From: Haloferax mediterranei ATCC 33500
Lineage (GTDB): Archaea; Halobacteriota; Halobacteria; Halobacteriales; Haloferacaceae
DNA: 64,000 nucleotides
NCBI RefSeq assembly: GCF_000306765.2
Contig: NC_017941.2
Location: forward strand, 2,418,001-2,482,000
Direction: 5' to 3'
In this document: positions 60,257 to 64,000 of the stretch, piece after piece
Layout: the number at the start of each line of letters is the position of its first letter
Numbering within the stretch: the stretch's first letter is position 1
Notes under the pieces: generated by a model
Told to the model about the DNA's origin: nothing
The model's input: the letters and a program-made list of their open reading frames with translations, nothing else
The model's database searches: none
Program-made: the position numbers and the translations under genes

Positions 60257-60322
60257 TACCTCAACGCTAATTCGGGAATACCTCAACGCTAATTCGGGAA
60301 TACCTCAACGCTAATTCGGGAA
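60257..60322. repeat. Three perfect tandem copies of a 22-bp unit
   Basis: TACCTCAACGCTAATTCGGGAA repeated three times without interruption. It lies in the 396-base non-coding gap before the second acidic protein gene. Confidence 0.9.
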
Positions 60323-60332
60323 TTACCGTACT

Positions 60333-60561
60333 GGGTACCTGTCTTACCCATTAGTTATCGAAAGTATAGCTGGTTACCGACCTTCTTCTCCCTCACCCAT
60401 TGGTTAGCGAGAGTATATCTTCTAAGAATGCTTACTAGTATACGCTGTTCACAGTGTTTGTAGCCCCAACTGTGGCGAATCAATAATTTGAGCTGCTATC
60501 AGTTGCAGTACATTATTGTTCTGAAACTGTTTCGGCTTCCCGTGAGCAGAGGTGAAAAACA
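60333..60561 (+). promoter_or_regulatory. Conserved upstream region of acidic repeat protein 2
   Basis: About 229 bases closely similar to 56191-56408. The same two 25-bp direct repeats are present, at 60344-60368 and 60393-60417, again 49 bases apart, with the same ACTAGTATA core and a GAGGTGA ribosome-binding site. This suggests that the two acidic genes are controlled together. Confidence 0.7.
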
Positions 60562-61530
60562 ATGATACCTAAGCGATTAACCAAACCTCTCTCCACCTTG
60601 CTAATTCTTAGCATGGTTCTGTCGATGATAGCTGCGCCAGCCGCAGCGAGTCACCGGTCCGACTTCGACGTCGAAATCGGAAATGACCGTGTTGAGGTCG
60701 AGGGAAACGACTTCGATATCGAATTTAGAAGCGACGGCCGCATCGACATCGAAGGTGACGATATCGAAATCGAACTCGACGGTGACCGGGTCGAAATCGA
60801 TAGTGATGACGTCGACATTGATATCGACGACAACTCGATTGAAGTCGAGGGCCGCAGCGGCAGCAGCCTCGGGCTCGACGTCGAATACGACGGCGACGAC
60901 CTCGAAGTCGACAGTGACGACTTCGATATCGAACGCAGAAACGGCGAATACGACGTTGAATCCCACGGTGGCGACCTCGAAATCGAGAGCGACGGCGACA
61001 ACGTCGAGATAGAAGGCGATGACTTCGACATCGAGTTCAACGACAACCGTATCGAGATCCAGACTGACGAATTCGACATCGAAATCGACGCCGACGGCGA
61101 CATAGAAGTCGAGACCAATGACTTCGAATTCGAGTACGACGGCGACGAACTCGACCTCGAAAGCGACGACTTCGACGTCGAGTTCGACGACGGCCGTATC
61201 GAAGTCGACAGCGACGACCAAGACTTCGAGTTCGACCTCGCCAGCGGCAGTGGCCTTGACATCGACGCCGATGACGACGGCGTGGATTTCGACGTTGAAC
61301 TAGACGACCTCGAAGTCGAACGCCGTGGTGACCGCGTCGAGGTCGACAGCGACGACCTGGAGTTCGACAGCGATGACGGTCGCGTCGACATCGAGGTTCG
61401 TTCTGGTGGCGGCGTGGACATCGAAATCCGTGACGGACGCGTCGAGTTCGAGAACGACGACTTCGACATCGACCACGACGGCGACAAATTCGAGTTCGAG
61501 GGCGGCGACCTCGACCTCGACCAGGACTGA
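60562..61530 (+). CDS. Secreted ultra-acidic beta-repeat protein 2
   Basis: 322 residues, a full-length paralogue of 56409-57392: same signal (KPLSTLLILSMVLSMIAAPAAAS), the same strand-turn repeat body, and an almost identical last 80 residues (EVRSGGGVDIEIRDGRVEF... EFEGGDLDLDQD). The middle is slightly shorter and has diverged by point changes and small deletions (e.g. ASGSGLDIDADDDG). The close DNA match argues for duplication of gene plus promoter, kept under protein-level selection. No function is known. There is no membrane anchor, so it is presumably released or held in the cell-wall space. Confidence 0.85.
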   Translation: MIPKRLTKPLSTLLILSMVLSMIAAPAAASHRSDFDVEIGNDRVEVEGNDFDIEFRSDGRIDIEGDDIEIELDGDRVEIDSDDVDIDIDDNSIEVEGRSGSSLGLDVEYDGDDLEVDSDDFDIERRNGEYDVESHGGDLEIESDGDNVEIEGDDFDIEFNDNRIEIQTDEFDIEIDADGDIEVETNDFEFEYDGDELDLESDDFDVEFDDGRIEVDSDDQDFEFDLASGSGLDIDADDDGVDFDVELDDLEVERRGDRVEVDSDDLEFDSDDGRVDIEVRSGGGVDIEIRDGRVEFENDDFDIDHDGDKFEFEGGDLDLDQD

Positions 61531-61635
61531 ACACCGTCCCAACAATTTTTGGCCACAGTAGTGATTCCGTGGCTACTTTCGCCCGCAGTAGTCCCATCAA
61601 AATAGATATGAAACTATCGCTGGACTACCACAAAT

Positions 61636-62331
61636 ATGGTTGCTTTCGGACCGGACGAGCGGGAGGCCGTCTACAAATCCATCTATACGCGCCGGGATAT
61701 CAGACGTTTTAGCGGGGAGGCGATTCCCGAAATAGCGCTCGCGCGTATACTCGATGCTGCACATCACGCCCCCAGCGTTGGGTTTTCGCAACCGTGGGAC
61801 TTCGTGGTCATCGAAGACGACGACACGAAACGCGAGATTGCAGGAATTGCTGAGCGGGCGATTGCTGCCGCGCGTGAGGGCTATCAAGAACCGCGAAAGT
61901 CCGACTTCGGTGAGCTGAAATTAGAGGGTATTACCGATGCGCCGGTGAACATCTGTGTAACCTGCGACCCGACTCGCGATGCCCCCCACGTCCTCGGCCG
62001 CAATACGATGCAGGAGATGGACCGCTATTCGACGTGTCTCGCGGTCCAGAACCTCTGGTTAGCCGCTCGTGCCGAGGGTATCGGTGTCGGCTGGGTTTCG
62101 TTTCTCTATCCCCACGAAGTCCGTGACGTGCTGAATATTCCGCACCACATCCAACCAATCGCCTACCTCTGTGTTGGCTATCCCGAGGACGGATTCCCCG
62201 ACGAACCGGTGCTTCAAAAACAGGGGTGGCGAGAGCGGATTGACGGAGACGAGTTAGTTCACTACGGGGAGTGGAACCACACGCAGACGCCAGCAAAGCA
62301 ACCGCACGACTGCGTCTCAGTAGACGATTGA
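61636..62331 (+). CDS. bluB: 5,6-Dimethylbenzimidazole synthase
   Basis: 231 residues of the nitroreductase-like BluB family. FMN-binding and substrate motifs are YTRRDIRRFSGEAIP (residues 17-31), HHAPSVGFSQPWDFVVI, GRNTMQEMDRYSTCLAVQNLWLAARAEGIGVGWVSF and CVGYPEDGFPDEPVLQKQGWRER. It converts reduced FMN and O2 to DMB, the lower ligand of cobalamin. It stands alone, without other cobalamin genes here. The nearby binding protein is under an iron-type operator. The need for O2 fits an aerobic mode of this facultative organism. Confidence 0.92.
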   Translation: MVAFGPDEREAVYKSIYTRRDIRRFSGEAIPEIALARILDAAHHAPSVGFSQPWDFVVIEDDDTKREIAGIAERAIAAAREGYQEPRKSDFGELKLEGITDAPVNICVTCDPTRDAPHVLGRNTMQEMDRYSTCLAVQNLWLAARAEGIGVGWVSFLYPHEVRDVLNIPHHIQPIAYLCVGYPEDGFPDEPVLQKQGWRERIDGDELVHYGEWNHTQTPAKQPHDCVSVDD

Positions 62332-62428
62332 AAGGGTGTATCGTCGCAATGCAAGGATTTCCCGCTTGGGAATCGAAACACGGTGTCGGCTCCCAGAATG
62401 CGAAACGTTCGGTCAACTACGATACTCC

Positions 62429-62578
62429 CTATGAGACGCCAACGAACGAAGAACTATGAGACGCCAACGAACGAAGAACTATGAGACGCCAACGAACGAA
62501 GAACTATGAGACGCCAACGAACGAAGAACTATGAGACGCCAACGAACGAAGAACTATGAGACGCCAACGAACGAAGAA
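62429..62578. repeat. Six perfect tandem copies of a 25-bp unit (minisatellite)
   Basis: CTATGAGACGCCAACGAACG plus AAGAA, six copies without spacers, between the 3' ends of bluB and the fusion gene. The unit length is not a multiple of three, so it is not coding. The 254-base gap (62332-62585) holds nothing else. Confidence 0.93.
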
Positions 62579-62585
62579 TCTCGAG

Positions 62586-64000
62586 TTAGCGCCCGTTCGA
62601 CGAATCGTACTCTGAGAGGCGAGTGGAAACCTGGTCGTTCATCTGCCGAAGCACGCGGTCGAGGTCGCGTCCATCGAAGAGTTCAGAGAGTCCCTCGGAG
62701 ATGATTGTCCGGACGGTCGTAAACGGACCGACGCGAGCACCGCGCGTCGCCGGTGTGTCCTCGCTCTCGGCCAACTGTTCGAATGCGACCGCAAACTCGG
62801 GTTGTTCGTCGAACCAGCCGTCCCGGTCGAGAAGCTGTTTCGTCTGCTGGTGAACCGGGAAATAGCCCGTCTGACGGTGCCACCGGGCCTGCTGCTCGGG
62901 CTGTGTCAACCACGCAAGGAACTCGCCTGCGGCGGCCTGCTGTTGGTCCGGCACGTCGTCGGCGACCCAAAGCGAGGCTCCGCCGACGACGACTCCCGAG
63001 CGCGACCCGGGTGCCGGGAGCTTTCCGACCTTGGCGGTGAATCCGTTTGCGTCCGCTCCTTCGATGACCGACATGGTACTCGAACTGGAGTCGATGAGCA
63101 TCGCCGCCTCCCCGTTGAGGAATGCATCCCGCGCATCGCCACGCGCCTCGACGCCGGGGTCGTAGAGAAGCCCGTTCTGTTCGAGGTCGCGCCACCACCC
63201 GAAGATGGTCGCCGCAGCCTCTCCATCGAAATTTGCGTGTTTTGAAGCCCCGTGTCGTCCGTTTTCGGCGTCGAAGAGACACTCGCCCGCCGCTGCAAAC
63301 CACTGTTCGATAAACCAACTGTAGTTCGCCCACGTGGCTCCGTACTGAGTGGTTCCGTTCGTCGTCAACGTCGCCGCAGCATTCGTCACGTCGTCGAACG
63401 TCTCGGGCGGCGAATCCGGGTCGAGTCCGGCACGGCGGAACGCATCCGCATTGTAGTATAAGACAGGGTTCGACGCGTTGAACGGCATCGACCAGAGCGT
63501 GCCATCGTGGCGGTAGTAGTTCGCTATTTCGGGGACGAGAGCGTTTGCCGATGCGGTTCCGGGGAGAACCGATTCGACGGGCGTGAACTCCCCGCTGTCC
63601 AGTGCGCGCTGCGTTCCGATTTCGTAGAGTTGTGCAATCGTCGGCGGCATCCCCGAGCGTGCGGCAGCAAGGGTCGCATCGAACGTACCGCGATAGTTTC
63701 CTTTTGCCGCCGCTTCGACGCGGATATCGTCGTGCTCGGCGTTGAACTCCGACACCAACGAATCCAGTAACATCGCCTTCGACCCGGACATCGCATGCCA
63801 GAACTGGACGACCGTCTGGCCGCTTTCCGTCGTCCGCTCCGAACGTAACTGGTAGTCGTCGATTGTCTCTTGGAGCGCATCGGCTTGCTCCGTGAGGCTG
63901 TGTATCTTGCTTACCGCTTCGGAGAGCGAGACGGTCTGTCGCCGGGCCGAGCCAGCAACCTCGGTCGCCTGAGAGGCGGTCTCTTCACTGATTGCACCGA
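62586..64000 (-). CDS. Transducer signalling domain fused to ABC-type solute-binding domain (5' end beyond window)
   Basis: The open frame runs through the right edge without a stop. The visible N-terminal part (codons from 63998 down to about 63840) reads GAISEETASQATEVAGSARR, then QTVSLSEAVSKIHSLTEQAD and ALQETIDDYQL, the typical C-terminal end of a haloarchaeal methyl-accepting transducer coiled coil. After a short linker (RSERTTESGQ) a UgpB-like solute-binding domain of about 410 residues follows directly (TVVQFWHAMSGSKAMLLDSL; DPSPPETFDDVT region; WFIEQWFAAAGECLF; EQQARWHRQTGYFPVH). No signal peptide or membrane helix separates them, so the binding domain would sit on the transducer's cytoplasmic side. 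Substrate unknown, by family perhaps a sugar or glycerol phosphate. Confidence 0.85.
   Translation of the reverse strand, partial: GAISEETASQATEVAGSARRQTVSLSEAVSKIHSLTEQADALQETIDDYQLRSERTTESGQTVVQFWHAMSGSKAMLLDSLVSEFNAEHDDIRVEAAAKGNYRGTFDATLAAARSGMPPTIAQLYEIGTQRALDSGEFTPVESVLPGTASANALVPEIANYYRHDGTLWSMPFNASNPVLYYNADAFRRAGLDPDSPPETFDDVTNAAATLTTNGTTQYGATWANYSWFIEQWFAAAGECLFDAENGRHGASKHANFDGEAAATIFGWWRDLEQNGLLYDPGVEARGDARDAFLNGEAAMLIDSSSSTMSVIEGADANGFTAKVGKLPAPGSRSGVVVGGASLWVADDVPDQQQAAAGEFLAWLTQPEQQARWHRQTGYFPVHQQTKQLLDRDGWFDEQPEFAVAFEQLAESEDTPATRGARVGPFTTVRTIISEGLSELFDGRDLDRVLRQMNDQVSTRLSEYDSSNGR

Noticed and set aside
62429..62578. CRISPR array
   Set aside because: The repeats are directly abutting without spacers and no cas genes are near. 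The same holds for 60257-60322.

Overview
The window is chromosome-like or megaplasmid DNA from an extremely halophilic archaeon (class Halobacteria), most likely Haloferax or a close relative. The evidence is a GC-rich sequence, strongly acidic proteins, twin-arginine lipoprotein signals, halocyanins, Bat-type HTH regulators, a PGF-CTERM surface glycoprotein and many leaderless-looking promoters. The genus is inferred from gene content and order, not from a marker gene. No rRNA, tRNA or CRISPR array was recognised.

Layout. 1-2.3 kb: a MacB/LolD-like ABC exporter (ATPase and two permeases, the last one cut by the left edge). 2.5-10.4 kb: two cell-surface proteins, one a giant of about 2,245 residues with a PGF-CTERM anchor. 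10.9-13.7 kb: a small acidic protein and a fused malic enzyme/phosphotransacetylase-like protein. 14.1-26.9 kb: a DMSO/TMAO respiration island, all on the minus strand. It holds the regulator dmsR, a tandem duplication of dmsE-dmsA, then dmsB, dmsC, dmsD and a small protein, followed by a molybdenum operon (a molybdopterin-oxidoreductase-like protein, mobA, modA, modB; no modC). 27-36.9 kb: mostly membrane and housekeeping genes (CPBP protease, related integral membrane proteins, a CNNM/CBS protein, UspA, a Na/Ca exchanger, thiC, a Yip1-like protein). A recurring 17-bp palindrome lies before three of these minus-strand transcription units.

37-53 kb is a denitrification island: copper nitrite reductase (nirK), quinol-type nitric oxide reductase (norB), two halocyanins, a two-domain multicopper oxidase, a radical SAM/SPASM protein, two DUF2249 proteins, a cupin, a heme-copper-oxidase-I/NnrS-like membrane protein and regulators, interrupted by one IS1595-type insertion sequence with clean 8-bp target duplications. 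Ten perfect and one imperfect copies of the palindrome CGAA-N4-TTCG stand in front of nearly every transcription unit here. They define a predicted NarO-type anaerobic regulon. Glutamate dehydrogenase, a zinc-ribbon protein and a large PAS/GAF/Bat sensor-regulator follow.

56-62.5 kb: two paralogous secreted, ultra-acidic beta-repeat proteins of unknown function with closely matching upstream regions. They flank an HTH regulator and an orphan FecB-type iron/siderophore-binding lipoprotein, each with a TTTAGG-N4-CCTAAA operator. bluB and a 6 x 25-bp tandem repeat follow. 62.6-64 kb: a gene running off the right edge that joins the C-terminal end of a chemotaxis-transducer signalling domain directly to an ABC-type solute-binding domain, an odd architecture.

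Together the middle of the window is an anaerobic-respiration region. The molybdenum operon can feed molybdopterin cofactor to the DMSO reductases. Halocyanins can carry electrons to NirK and related copper enzymes. Bat-type regulators sit beside both islands.
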